This document shows, in pieces, positions 8,386 through 16,120 of a stretch of 51,542 nucleotides of DNA. Origin of the DNA: Planctomycetota bacterium (GTDB lineage Bacteria; Planctomycetota; Phycisphaerae; Phycisphaerales; UBA1924). Numbering within the stretch: the first letter of the stretch is position 1; each line of letters opens with the position of its first letter. The notes under the pieces were generated by a model, which was not told where the DNA came from, ran no database searches, and was given only the letters and a program-made list of their open reading frames with translations. A program made the translations under genes and the position numbers. The stretch lies in NCBI GenBank assembly GCA_024276195.1, contig JAJRXR010000005.1:1-51542 (forward strand). The letters are read 5' to 3'.

Positions 8386-9021
8386 ATGTTTGTCACGGAC
8401 AGGGATCTGCTGGTTTTGGAGCCGGGGGTGTTTCGGGATGTGGTGTGGCTCGGGCAGCGCCTGGTGCGGGGTGTCGGTTCGGTGAGCGGGACGACGCTGA
8501 CGATGACGAGCCAGGACACGGGATTTGATGACGCGGGGGTCGGGGCTGGGAGCGTGGTGGTGATCGACGGCGTGGCGCTCGAGGTGCTCTCGCGGACGTC
8601 GGGCAGCGAGCTGGAGGTGTCGCGCTTGCGCGAGAGCGTTTCGGGCGCGGGGGTCGGGGCCGGATCGATCGTGAACAAGGTGGTGGATGTCTCGACGTTC
8701 GGGGCGCAGGCGGCGTTGGTGCATGCGCAGGTGCTGCGGATGCTGGGGCTGGAGGCGTCGGGGAGTGCGCTCGATGCGCCGGGCGAGGACGACGTGGTGA
8801 ACCCGCAGGACTTTTCGCTGGTCGAGGCGCTCGGGACATTGCATGTGGTGTATGCGTCGGCGAGTGCTGCGGGCGCGGGGGATCTTGCGGGCAAGGCTGC
8901 GATGTACCGCGAGCGGTTCGCGGCGGAACGCCAGCGCGTTGATGCGCGGATCGATCTTGATGGGGACGGGGTTGCTGACGCGACGCGGAGGATGAATGTG
9001 GTGCAGTTTGCGCGGGCGTGA
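8386..9021 (+). CDS. Phage-block gene: probable head-tail connector/neck protein
   Basis: 211 residues directly after the major capsid gene, where neck and adaptor proteins normally lie. Residues 1-85 are beta-rich (VWLGQRLVRGVGSVSGTTLT, then GSVVVIDGVALEVLSRTSG, a pattern also seen as repeated short barrels in neck proteins). Residues 90-190 are largely helical, with a Q-A-A-L-V-H-A-Q-V-L-R-M-L-G helix and a late D-L-D-G-D-G-V-A-D loop that resembles a calcium-binding or dockerin-like turn. No family is recognised with confidence. ATG 8386 is preferred because GGGGGGAGGG sits just upstream. Opening the frame earlier, at 8344 or 8260, would translate the dispersed repeat. Confidence 0.6.
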   Translation: MFVTDRDLLVLEPGVFRDVVWLGQRLVRGVGSVSGTTLTMTSQDTGFDDAGVGAGSVVVIDGVALEVLSRTSGSELEVSRLRESVSGAGVGAGSIVNKVVDVSTFGAQAALVHAQVLRMLGLEASGSALDAPGEDDVVNPQDFSLVEALGTLHVVYASASAAGAGDLAGKAAMYRERFAAERQRVDARIDLDGDGVADATRRMNVVQFARA

Positions 9022-9027
9022 TGGGGG

Positions 9028-9092
9028 TTCGAGCCGGTTGGAAACCGGCTCCACCAGGGCATTGAGCCGGTTGAAAACCGGGTTTACCAGGA
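9028..9092. repeat. Pair of GAGCCGGTTGGAAACCGGCTCC repeats, second copy decayed
   Basis: Copies at about 9028-9056 and 9063-9092. The core GCCGGTTGGAAACCGGC is a palindrome; the second copy reads GCCGGTTGAAAACCGG. A matching copy lies at 19962-19996. They occupy the gap between two genes of the phage-derived block. Confidence 0.85.
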
Positions 9093-9105
9093 GGGGAGGC
9101 GGCAG

Positions 9106-9510
9106 ATGCTGGTGTTGAATCCGAGGCAGGTTGAGTTTGGGGCGAGCACGTGGACGAACGTGACGAGCGTGTCGGTCGGGCGGTCGGCCAGGCACGTGCT
9201 GACGGAGTGGTCCGACAGCGGGCCTTACACGGTTCTGGTGGATGTTCCCGAGCAGCTGGTGACGGTGCGCGTGGTGCAGGAGATGCTCGCTGATGACATG
9301 GACGAGGTGCGCCCGAGCGAGACCGGGACGCTGACGTTTGTGACGGGGCAGAACTCGTCGGACGCGGGGACGCGGCTGGTGACGGTTGAGTGCGTGGCGA
9401 AATCGGTGAGCTACGAGACGTCGGTATCGCGCGGATCGCGTCGGTTTATTGAGCTGATCGCGGTGTCGAGCGATGGGGTGGCAGATCCGGTGGACGTGAG
9501 CGCGGCTTGA
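9106..9510 (+). CDS. Phage-block gene: probable small tail/neck structural protein
   Basis: 134 residues, almost all predicted beta strand (TWTNVTSVSVGRSARHVL, YTVLVDVPEQLVTVRVVQEM, GTLTFVTGQNSSDAGTRLV, KSVSYETSVSRGSRRFIEL). This composition fits a tail-tube or tail-terminator protein, which assemble as rings of beta-sandwiches. The evidence is context and secondary-structure pattern, not a recognised family. ATG 9106 has a strong AGGAGGGGAGG site. It is followed after 75 bp, which contain a dispersed repeat, by another small gene of the block. GC matches the chromosome. Confidence 0.55.
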   Translation: MLVLNPRQVEFGASTWTNVTSVSVGRSARHVLTEWSDSGPYTVLVDVPEQLVTVRVVQEMLADDMDEVRPSETGTLTFVTGQNSSDAGTRLVTVECVAKSVSYETSVSRGSRRFIELIAVSSDGVADPVDVSAA

Positions 9511-9536
9511 GGCGGGCGCACAGGGGAGGAGGGGAG

Positions 9537-9580
9537 CCCCTCACCCCGGCCCTCTCCCCAGAGGGGAGAGGGAGGAGGAG
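9537..9580. repeat. C-rich/G-rich palindromic repeat between two phage-block genes
   Basis: One well-preserved copy of the CCCCGGCCCTCTCCCC...GGGGAGAGGGAGGAGG hairpin. Its purine-rich right arm sits just before the ATG at 9586 and supplies what looks like the Shine-Dalgarno sequence of that gene. Confidence 0.85.
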
Positions 9581-9585
9581 GAGTG

Positions 9586-9978
9586 ATGGCGAGTTCGTTC
9601 AAGGGGTTGGACCTGTTCGGGTCGGGGGCGCACCGGTTCGCGCTGGGGCGACAGGGGTTGTACGCGGTGCCGTTGTCGGTGGTGGGGGGGAACGCGACGC
9701 TGGCGGGATCGAGCTGGTTCGGGGATCTGGAGCTGGAGGTGCATGTGCGCGGGCGTTTGGTGGCGGCGAGCGAGTCGGCGCTGTGGACGCTGCGCGACGC
9801 GGTGAGCGCGCAGTCGGCGAGCACGGTTTCGCCCATACCCGGGGTGCTGATTGATCTGCACGGGCGGACGTGGGCGTCGATGTCGTTCTATCGGTACGAG
9901 GAGGAGGACCACATCGACCGGGGGCGGGTGTGGTCGGTGGGGTATCTGGCGCGGTTCAGGCGGTTCATCGGGACGTGA
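9586..9978 (+). CDS. Phage-block gene: small structural-type protein of unknown role
   Basis: 130 residues from ATG 9586 (a GTG one codon earlier is possible). Beta-rich with aromatic content: SWFGDLELEVHVRGRLVA in the middle and GVLIDLHGRTWASMSFYRYE near the C-terminus, closing VGYLARFRRFIGT. No signal peptide or membrane helix. Position after the candidate tail/neck gene and before a small membrane protein suggests a tail-completion or baseplate-like part, but I do not recognise the family. The ribosome-binding region is the purine-rich arm of a dispersed repeat, so expression may depend on that insertion. Confidence 0.55.
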   Translation: MASSFKGLDLFGSGAHRFALGRQGLYAVPLSVVGGNATLAGSSWFGDLELEVHVRGRLVAASESALWTLRDAVSAQSASTVSPIPGVLIDLHGRTWASMSFYRYEEEDHIDRGRVWSVGYLARFRRFIGT

Positions 9979-9988
9979 GCGTATTTGG

Positions 9989-10052
9989 AGGGGGCGGTTT
10001 CCAGCCGCCTCGCATTGCGTTCGGTTGCGCAGCAGTCGTGCGGCTGGAAGCC
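9989..10052. repeat. Decayed GGTTTCCAGCCGCC / CGGCTGGAAGCC inverted pair
   Basis: Two facing copies of a TGGAAGCC-type repeat related to those at 10914-10978, 19915-19945 and 25116-25145. They lie in the gap before the small membrane protein gene. Confidence 0.6.
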
Positions 10053-10073
10053 ACACGCTCCGGGAGGCGGTTG

Positions 10074-10352
10074 ATGATGGAGGCGGAAGTGGCGGCGGTG
10101 CTGGCGCAGTTCGGGGTGGCGGGGCTGATCGGGTGGATGTGGATGACCGAACGCCGGGCGTCGTCGGCGCGGGAGAAGCAGATCGGCGAGTTGCACGACC
10201 GGATCTTGCGTGAGCGGACGGAGCTGGAGGTGCTGGTGACGGTGGTGAAAGAAAACACGAGGGCGCTGTCGGCCCTGGAGACGGGGCAAAGGGGGCTGGT
10301 GGCGCTGCTGAGCAGGATGGCGCCCGGGCGCCAGGAGGGGGCGGAGGGTTAG
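10074..10352 (+). CDS. Small membrane protein with coiled coil, holin-like organisation
   Basis: 92 residues from the first of two adjacent ATGs (10074, 10077), preceded by GGGAGGCGG. One membrane segment, VAAVLAQFGVAGLIGWMWM (residues about 5-23), is followed by a charged amphipathic helix (EKQIGELHDRILRERTELEV, then TRALSALETGQRGLVALL) likely to form a coiled coil on one side of the membrane. Small one-helix proteins of this design are common near phage lysis or tail genes and are often annotated as holin or putative membrane protein. The lysis role is inference: no endolysin is present. It is the last gene that clearly belongs with the phage-derived block. Confidence 0.6.
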   Translation: MMEAEVAAVLAQFGVAGLIGWMWMTERRASSAREKQIGELHDRILRERTELEVLVTVVKENTRALSALETGQRGLVALLSRMAPGRQEGAEG

Positions 10353-10361
10353 ACTCTGGGT

Positions 10362-10892
10362 ATGAGGCTGACTTTCCGATCGGTGCTGGTGGGTTCGGCG
10401 GTGTTGTGTGTGATGCTGGGCGGGTGCGCCAGGCCCGGGTCAACGCCCAAGGCGGCGATGCCGTCGGCGGGGCAGTTGACCGGGGGGGCGTTTGCGCCGG
10501 CGAGCATGCGCGTGTACCCGTTGACGCACATCGAGGCGGAGGGTGAGGATGGGGCGAGGCTGGTCTTGCACCTGGAGCTGCGCGACGCGTGGGGGGACAC
10601 GGTCAAGGGTGTGGGGAGCTTGCAGGTGCAGCTGCTGCGCGGCGGAGACCTTGGCGGGGGCGGGCGCGACGAGCGGATGTGGGAGGTGGACATGCGCGAC
10701 CCGGAGGTGAACGCGCTGTACTACGACCCGGCGACGCGGACGTACCGGGTGCAGCTGCGCGACCTGCCACGCTGGGCGGTGGAGCAGAGCAGGCAGCGGG
10801 GCGGGCGGGTGCGGGTGCTGGCGGTGCTGACGACGCCGGCGCCGGACGGGAGCGAGCGGTTCCTGCGCGATGAGTACACGATTCAGAACTAA
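10362..10892 (+). CDS. Lipoprotein of unknown function
   Basis: 176 residues. The N-terminus MRLTFRSVLVGSAVLCVMLGGC is a lipoprotein signal peptide with lipobox LGGC, so Cys22 should be lipidated. The mature part has beta-strand stretches (GARLVLHLELRDAWGDTVKG, SLQVQLLRGGDL, TYRVQLRDLPRW, VRVLAVLTTPAPDGSERF), a pattern of a single Ig-like or transthyretin-like domain. It begins 9 bp after the small membrane protein, so the two are probably cotranscribed; its Shine-Dalgarno (CAGGAGGGGG) lies inside that gene. Either a chromosomal gene at the end of the block or an envelope partner of it. Family not recognised. Confidence 0.75.
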   Translation: MRLTFRSVLVGSAVLCVMLGGCARPGSTPKAAMPSAGQLTGGAFAPASMRVYPLTHIEAEGEDGARLVLHLELRDAWGDTVKGVGSLQVQLLRGGDLGGGGRDERMWEVDMRDPEVNALYYDPATRTYRVQLRDLPRWAVEQSRQRGGRVRVLAVLTTPAPDGSERFLRDEYTIQN

Positions 10893-10913
10893 GGGGTGTT
10901 CCGGGGGTGAGTT

Positions 10914-10978
10914 GCGTACGGGCTGGAAGCCCATACCACCAGACCTGTTTGTGTACGGGCTGGAAGCCCATACCACCG
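10914..10978. repeat. Two direct copies of ACGGGCTGGAAGCCCATACC
   Basis: Copies at about 10917-10942 and 10953-10978, containing the short palindrome GGGCTGGAAGCCC. They fill the space between the convergent lipoprotein and amidohydrolase genes. Related copies at 25116-25145 read GGGCGGGCTGGAAGCCCGCC. Confidence 0.85.
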
Positions 10979-10981
10979 AGT

Positions 10982-12334
10982 TTAGTCGTCTTTGATGATG
11001 CCGAGCTGTTGGTATTTGTCGCGGTACTTGTCGCGGAGCTTGGTTTGTTTGTTGGTGAGGTCGATCTCGCGGCCGTCGATCCAGGCGCGGGTGACGTTGG
11101 AGGTGACTTCGAGGATGTCGGCGTCGGTGAGGATGAGGGTGGCGAGCTTGCCGCGCTCGATGGAGCCGAGGTCGCCATCGACACCCAGGATCTGCGCGGG
11201 CCAGAGGGTGATCGAGGCGAGGGCGCTGTCGTGGTCGAGCCCGAAGGCGACGGCGCGCCCGGCCTCGTGGGGGAGGTTGCGGACGTTGCCGTCGCGGTCG
11301 GCGGTGTTGAGGCACCAGCGAACGCCGGCGTCCTGGAGGCGTTTGGGCAGGGTGAAACGGGTGTCGAAGGGGGAGTCGGCGCGTTTGGGGAAGGTGTGCG
11401 TGCCCGAGACGATGACGGGGACGTTGTTGGCGTTGAGCAGGGCGGCGCAGAGCGGGGCGTCGCGCCCGCCGACGATGACGGCGCGGAGCTGGCGCCCGGC
11501 GGCCCAGGTGACGGCGGAGACGATCTGGTCCACGTCGTTGGCGTTGATGAAGACGGGCTTCTGATTGGCGCCCGCGCTGGGCATGACCTCGAGCATCGCC
11601 TCGTAGCGCAGGTCCTGCGGTGCGTTCGGGCCAGCGGCGCGGGCGCTGGCGTAGGCCTTTGCAGCGTCGAAGAGGTCGTCGATGGCTTGCAGGTTTTTGC
11701 GGACGGCGTCGGTCCGGTCGGATTTGGAGCGGGTTTCAAACGGGCCATCGGAGAGGCGGACGGAGGGCCAGTTGATGACAAGGCCAGCGCTGTCGTCGAT
11801 GGACATGGATTCCCAGGTCCAGGCGTCGGCGCGCATGACCGAGGCGCGTCCGGGGACGCGCCCGCCGGTGGGGAAGGCGGCGAAGGTGAGGATGCCGCCC
11901 GAGCGGGCGACGGGGATCAGGGCCGAGTCCGGGTTGACGGAGACGGCGGCGCGGACCTCGGGTGTGACGGAGCCGACCTCGTTGTGATCGAGCGAGGCGC
12001 GGACGGCGTTGATCTCGGTCAGGCCCAGTCGAGTCATGCTGGCGATGAGGCCCGGGTAGAGGTGCATGCCGGCGGCGTCGATGACCTCGGTGTCGGCGCT
12101 GAGGCGGATGGTCTGCATGATCTTGTCGTCGGAGATGATGGTCAGGCGTCCGTCGGTGAAGGCGACGACGCCGTTGTCGATGGTGTCGCCCGAGATGGTG
12201 TGGACGGTGGCGCCGACGATGAAGACGGGGTGGTCCTGCGGCGGGGCTTTGTGGGTGAGGTCCTGGGCGCTGGCGGGCAGGGCGGCGAGGGCCAGGGCGG
12301 CGAGGGTCGCGGAGATGCGGTTCATGTGTGTCAT
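10982..12334 (-). CDS. Secreted amidohydrolase-family protein lacking the HxH metal motif
   Basis: 450 residues with a signal peptide (MNRISATLAALALAALPASA; start at 12334 or at the inner ATG 12325). The fold is that of the metal-dependent amidohydrolase superfamily: an N-terminal small beta-sandwich (VFIVGATVHTISGDTIDNGV), a TIM barrel, and the C-terminal WPAQILGVDGDLGSIERGKLATLILTDADI that completes the sandwich. Where active members have PGLIDxHxH this protein has HLYPGLIASMTRLGLTE, so the first two metal-binding His are missing. A classical dinuclear hydrolase mechanism is therefore unlikely. It lies 18 bp downstream of the larger amidohydrolase, probably in one operon, and may be its non-catalytic partner. 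Confidence 0.85.
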   Translation of the reverse strand: MTHMNRISATLAALALAALPASAQDLTHKAPPQDHPVFIVGATVHTISGDTIDNGVVAFTDGRLTIISDDKIMQTIRLSADTEVIDAAGMHLYPGLIASMTRLGLTEINAVRASLDHNEVGSVTPEVRAAVSVNPDSALIPVARSGGILTFAAFPTGGRVPGRASVMRADAWTWESMSIDDSAGLVINWPSVRLSDGPFETRSKSDRTDAVRKNLQAIDDLFDAAKAYASARAAGPNAPQDLRYEAMLEVMPSAGANQKPVFINANDVDQIVSAVTWAAGRQLRAVIVGGRDAPLCAALLNANNVPVIVSGTHTFPKRADSPFDTRFTLPKRLQDAGVRWCLNTADRDGNVRNLPHEAGRAVAFGLDHDSALASITLWPAQILGVDGDLGSIERGKLATLILTDADILEVTSNVTRAWIDGREIDLTNKQTKLRDKYRDKYQQLGIIKDD

Positions 12335-12352
12335 CGCGGGGGTGCTCCTGGC

Positions 12353-15300
12353 TTAGCGGTCGTTGAACTGGAGGTTGTGGTTGGATGCGCTGCATCCGCA
12401 GTCGCCCGGGCGCATGTACGGGTCGGTCGTCAGGTCGTCGAAGGCGAAGGGGGGTGAATCGACCATGTAGATATCGACCTCGCCTTCATCCTTGTTGTCG
12501 GCGTCTTTGGATTTGTCGTCGGCGGGGATCGCGAGGATTTTCTTGATGAGGCGCTCGCGCTCGCCTGCAATGCGCGAGCGGTGGGCCTTGTCGCGCTCGA
12601 GCGAGAAGTATTCGCGCCCGTCGATCCAGACGCTCTCGGGGCGGGAGAAGGAGCTGAGCGGGTCGCCCGACCAGATGACGACGTCGGCGTCCTTGCCGGC
12701 TTCGAGCGAGCCGATGCGGTCATTCACGCCCAGCATGATCGCGGGGTTGATGGTGACGAACTTGAGAGCCTCTTCGGGGCTGACGCGCCCGGAGGAGTAC
12801 TTGACGGCCTTGGCGGCTTCGAGGTTCATGCGCCGGGCGAGTTCGTCCGAGTCGGAGTTGAAACTTGTCAGCAGGCCAGCCTCGTGGTTGATGGGGCCGG
12901 CGTAGGGGATGGCGTCCTGGACTTCGAGCTTGTAGGCCCACCAGTCACTGAAGATGGAGGCGCCGAGGGCGTGCTCGCGGACGGTCTCGGCGACCTTGTA
13001 CGTCTCCAAGCCGTGCTGGAAGGAGCCGATCTTGAAGCCGAAGTCCTCGGCGATGCGGCAGAGCATGAGGATCTCGTCCTGGCGGTAGGAGTGGCAGTGG
13101 ACGAGGCGATCGCCAGCGAGGATCTGGGCGAGGGCTTCGAGTTCGAGGTTGCGGCGGGGGAACAAACGCTGAGAGAGTTCCTTGTAGGCGAGTGCCCCCT
13201 CGGAAGGTGTGAATGGCTGATACTTGGTTCTACCGTCTGGGGCTCGGGCTCCCCCATCGCCACCTTCGCTGAAGAATTCCTTGGCGAGTTCTAGAACAGC
13301 CTGGCGACGCTCATCTGGCACGAGATTCGAGTCAAGCAGGTGGTCCATGTCTTGGAGAGCTTGCCTAGCTCGCTGATGACGCTCCGCGTACTCCTTTGCG
13401 GCCTGGAAGCGGTCGCGGATGATGGTTTCGACGCCCATGCGTGTCTGGGGGTAGCGGGTGGTTTTGTTGTCGCCCCAGTTGGATTGTTTGACGTTCTCGC
13501 CGAGTGCGAACTTGATGCCTGGCTTGGCGCCGTCCATGAACATGGCCTCGGCGTCTTGCGCGCCCCAGCGGACCTTGACGATCTGGCTCTGGCCTCCGAT
13601 GGGGTTGGCCGAGCCGTGGAGGAGGTTGGCGGTCGTCACGCCTCCGGCGAGCTGGCGGTACCAGTTGATGTAGCCCGGGTCGAGCGAGTCGCCGATCCAG
13701 CACTCGCTGGTGACGGCCTGGCCCGATTCGTTGACGCCGAAGCGGAAGAGGCCCGTGTGTGAGTGGGCGTCGATGAGGCCGGGGGTGACGTGCTTGCCCT
13801 CGGCGTCGATGCGGACGACGTTGGTGGCGTCGGCGGGGAAGCGGAGTGATTTCTCTGGTCCGACGTAGTCGATGAGGCCGTCCTTGAGGACGACGAGGGT
13901 GTCGGTGTCTTCGGGGCGGAGGATGCCGTCGGGTCCGCAGGTCCAGACGGTGGCTCCGGAGATGACGACGTAGTCGGGGCGTTCGGGGAGCGCGGGCATG
14001 GTGTAGGAGCCGAAGGGGGCGCCGAGGATTTCGGGGATGTCGGCGTGCTTGGGCTCGTCCTGGGTTCGGGCGCCGGTCATGGCGTAGGAATCGTCGTCGG
14101 GGCTCAGGACTTTGCCGACGATTTCGCCGTCGATGAGTACGCAGGTGATGGTGAAGACGCGGTCATCGCCGAAGGGGTCGTCCATCGTGAACGAGACGCG
14201 GTCGCCATCGAAGGCGATGTCGCGCGCTTCGATGGTCTTGTCCTCGAAGAAACCGGTGATGGTCTCGCCCTCGACGCTGAGTTTTATGGTGGTCTGGGAT
14301 TCGCCCATCGTCAGCGTCCAGTCGCCCTCGAAGGCGCTGGGCTCGGGGTCGGGCTGGCCCGGGCGAGCGCGGACGGCGCGCCACTGGGCGGGGGCGCCGC
14401 GGGGACGCATCATGGCGCCCATGAGTTCGCCCCGGGTGTGGACGGCGGAGAAGATGATGGGCGAGTCGCCCGCGAGGGCGGGGACGATGACGCTGAAGCT
14501 GATGGCGCTGTCGTCGATGGAGGCGTTGGCGCCCTTGTGGGCGGATTCTTTGCCCGCGGCGTCGCTGACGTAGAGGGTGATGGCGTTGTCGTCGTCGATT
14601 TCGAGTCGGGCGGAGAGGGCGTTGTCGATGGTGACGTTCCAGTCGCCGGCGAGGTCGTCGCCCTTGGGCGGGTTGACCATGTGGCGGGCGCCGTGGGTCC
14701 AGACGTCGAGGATTTTGGTGTCTTTGTCGAAGATCGGTCCATCGGCGATGATGAGCGAGGCGGCGAAGCCCGGGGCGACAGCGCCGAGGGTGGTGTCCAT
14801 GCCCAGGATGCTCGCGGGGGCAGTGGTGAGCATGGCGAGGGCGTCGTCTTCGGAGAGGCCGTGCTCGATGGCGCTGCGGAGGTTTGTGCGGAACTTCTGC
14901 CCCTTGGGGAGATTGCTGGAGGTGAGGGCGACGCGGAGGCCGGCGTCGTGGAGGCGCCTTGCGTTGGTGGGAGCCTGCTCCCAGGCCATGAGGCGGTCGA
15001 GGCTGGTGGCGTCGGCCTTGCCGATGCTCGAGACGTCGGGCTTGCTCGGGAATCGCAGGGGGACGATGAGCGAGGCGTCGAGGGTTGAGATGGCGTCGAG
15101 GCGCCTGAACTCGGAGCCCGAGCCGACGAGCAGGATGTGCCCGGTGTTCAGCTCGTTCTGGATGCGCCGGGCGAGGAGGGTTTCCAGCTCGTGCGTGGTG
15201 ACAAAGCAGAGCGGGGCGTCGGCGGTGTAGAGGGGCGTGAGCGCGTTGATCGCGTTCTTGTCGGCGCCCTCTTGCCAGTCGGCGTCGAGGAGTGTCTGGC

Positions 15301-15955
15301 GGTAGAGGGCCATGACGCCCATGTGGCTGGTGGGGTACTCGCCGCTGGACCAGCCGGATTTATCGAAGGCGAGGGTGTGGTAGGCGTCGGTGTCATAGAT
15401 ATGGGCTTCGCCCAGGGAGCGGTCGCTGTGGTCGGTGTCGAGCGAGACCAGGGCGGACAGCCCGCGGAAGACGCCGCCCTTGGGCGCGACAGCGGCGGTC
15501 GCGAAGCCCATGGCGCGGAGGTCCTTCTTGGCGTCCTCGCTGAGCCCGGGGCCAGAGAGGACGGAGCGCTGGGGGGTGACGCGCGAGTTCCAGTGAAGCC
15601 CGGGCGAGGCGGCGTCGGGCGTGGGGGTGTCAACCTCGACGAAGGCGTCGATGAAGGCGGCGTAGACGTGCAGGCCGGTCGCGTCCCAGATGCGGGCGCC
15701 GTCGGGGGGGGCGCCCGCGCCGACGGAGACGATGACGCCGTCGCGGAATACCACGGTCGCGCGTTCGAGCGTCTGGCCCGGGCGGGTGTGGACGGTGGCG
15801 CCGACGATGGCGTGCCAGCTCGGGTCGGCGTGCTTGGGGCCGTTGGCTGGGGGCGCGAGCGGGGAGTCGCTCGTGGGCTGGGCGAGCGACGGGCTGGTGA
15901 AAGCGGTCGCCAGCGCCATCAGGGCGCCGACCGCGACGGAACGTCGTGTGGGCAT
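12353..15955 (-). CDS. Secreted tandem amidohydrolase, degenerate N-domain plus intact C-domain
   Basis: 1200 residues. The ATG at 15955 starts a signal peptide (RRSVAVGALMALATAFTSPS). Domain 1 (about 40-440) is an amidohydrolase fold without the metal motif: AAFIDAFVEVD stands where IDxHxH is expected, and it closes with PASILGMDTTLGAVAPGFAA. A beta-rich linker (about 460-680) contains two similar repeats beginning GDWNVTIDNA and GDWTLTMGES. Domain 2 (about 720-1200) is complete, with HVTPGLIDAHSHTG, RLVHCHSY, GSFQHGLE and NPAIMLGVNDRIGSLEAGKD. Likely a periplasmic metal-dependent hydrolase of imidazolonepropionase/dipeptidase type; substrate unknown. GC drops within domain 2 around 13150-13400. 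Confidence 0.85.
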   Translation of the reverse strand: MPTRRSVAVGALMALATAFTSPSLAQPTSDSPLAPPANGPKHADPSWHAIVGATVHTRPGQTLERATVVFRDGVIVSVGAGAPPDGARIWDATGLHVYAAFIDAFVEVDTPTPDAASPGLHWNSRVTPQRSVLSGPGLSEDAKKDLRAMGFATAAVAPKGGVFRGLSALVSLDTDHSDRSLGEAHIYDTDAYHTLAFDKSGWSSGEYPTSHMGVMALYRQTLLDADWQEGADKNAINALTPLYTADAPLCFVTTHELETLLARRIQNELNTGHILLVGSGSEFRRLDAISTLDASLIVPLRFPSKPDVSSIGKADATSLDRLMAWEQAPTNARRLHDAGLRVALTSSNLPKGQKFRTNLRSAIEHGLSEDDALAMLTTAPASILGMDTTLGAVAPGFAASLIIADGPIFDKDTKILDVWTHGARHMVNPPKGDDLAGDWNVTIDNALSARLEIDDDNAITLYVSDAAGKESAHKGANASIDDSAISFSVIVPALAGDSPIIFSAVHTRGELMGAMMRPRGAPAQWRAVRARPGQPDPEPSAFEGDWTLTMGESQTTIKLSVEGETITGFFEDKTIEARDIAFDGDRVSFTMDDPFGDDRVFTITCVLIDGEIVGKVLSPDDDSYAMTGARTQDEPKHADIPEILGAPFGSYTMPALPERPDYVVISGATVWTCGPDGILRPEDTDTLVVLKDGLIDYVGPEKSLRFPADATNVVRIDAEGKHVTPGLIDAHSHTGLFRFGVNESGQAVTSECWIGDSLDPGYINWYRQLAGGVTTANLLHGSANPIGGQSQIVKVRWGAQDAEAMFMDGAKPGIKFALGENVKQSNWGDNKTTRYPQTRMGVETIIRDRFQAAKEYAERHQRARQALQDMDHLLDSNLVPDERRQAVLELAKEFFSEGGDGGARAPDGRTKYQPFTPSEGALAYKELSQRLFPRRNLELEALAQILAGDRLVHCHSYRQDEILMLCRIAEDFGFKIGSFQHGLETYKVAETVREHALGASIFSDWWAYKLEVQDAIPYAGPINHEAGLLTSFNSDSDELARRMNLEAAKAVKYSSGRVSPEEALKFVTINPAIMLGVNDRIGSLEAGKDADVVIWSGDPLSSFSRPESVWIDGREYFSLERDKAHRSRIAGERERLIKKILAIPADDKSKDADNKDEGEVDIYMVDSPPFAFDDLTTDPYMRPGDCGCSASNHNLQFNDR

Positions 15956-16120
15956 GGATGTTTCCTCGTCGAGGGGAGACTCGAGCGTATCGGCAGGGCG
16001 AGCCCGAGGGAATACGCGCCTGCCGGTTCGGTCTACCGGCGAGGGAGGGGTCGGAGGCGCCTGTGGGTGTGGGGCGGGCTGGCTACGCTCCGGGTGGGGC
16101 GTGTATAAGGGAGACCACCT

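Noticed and set aside
10907-12457. 516-codon plus-strand frame opposite the amidohydrolase
   Set aside because: Gly/Val/Asp-rich shadow without motifs; the minus strand has a signal peptide and a clear fold.
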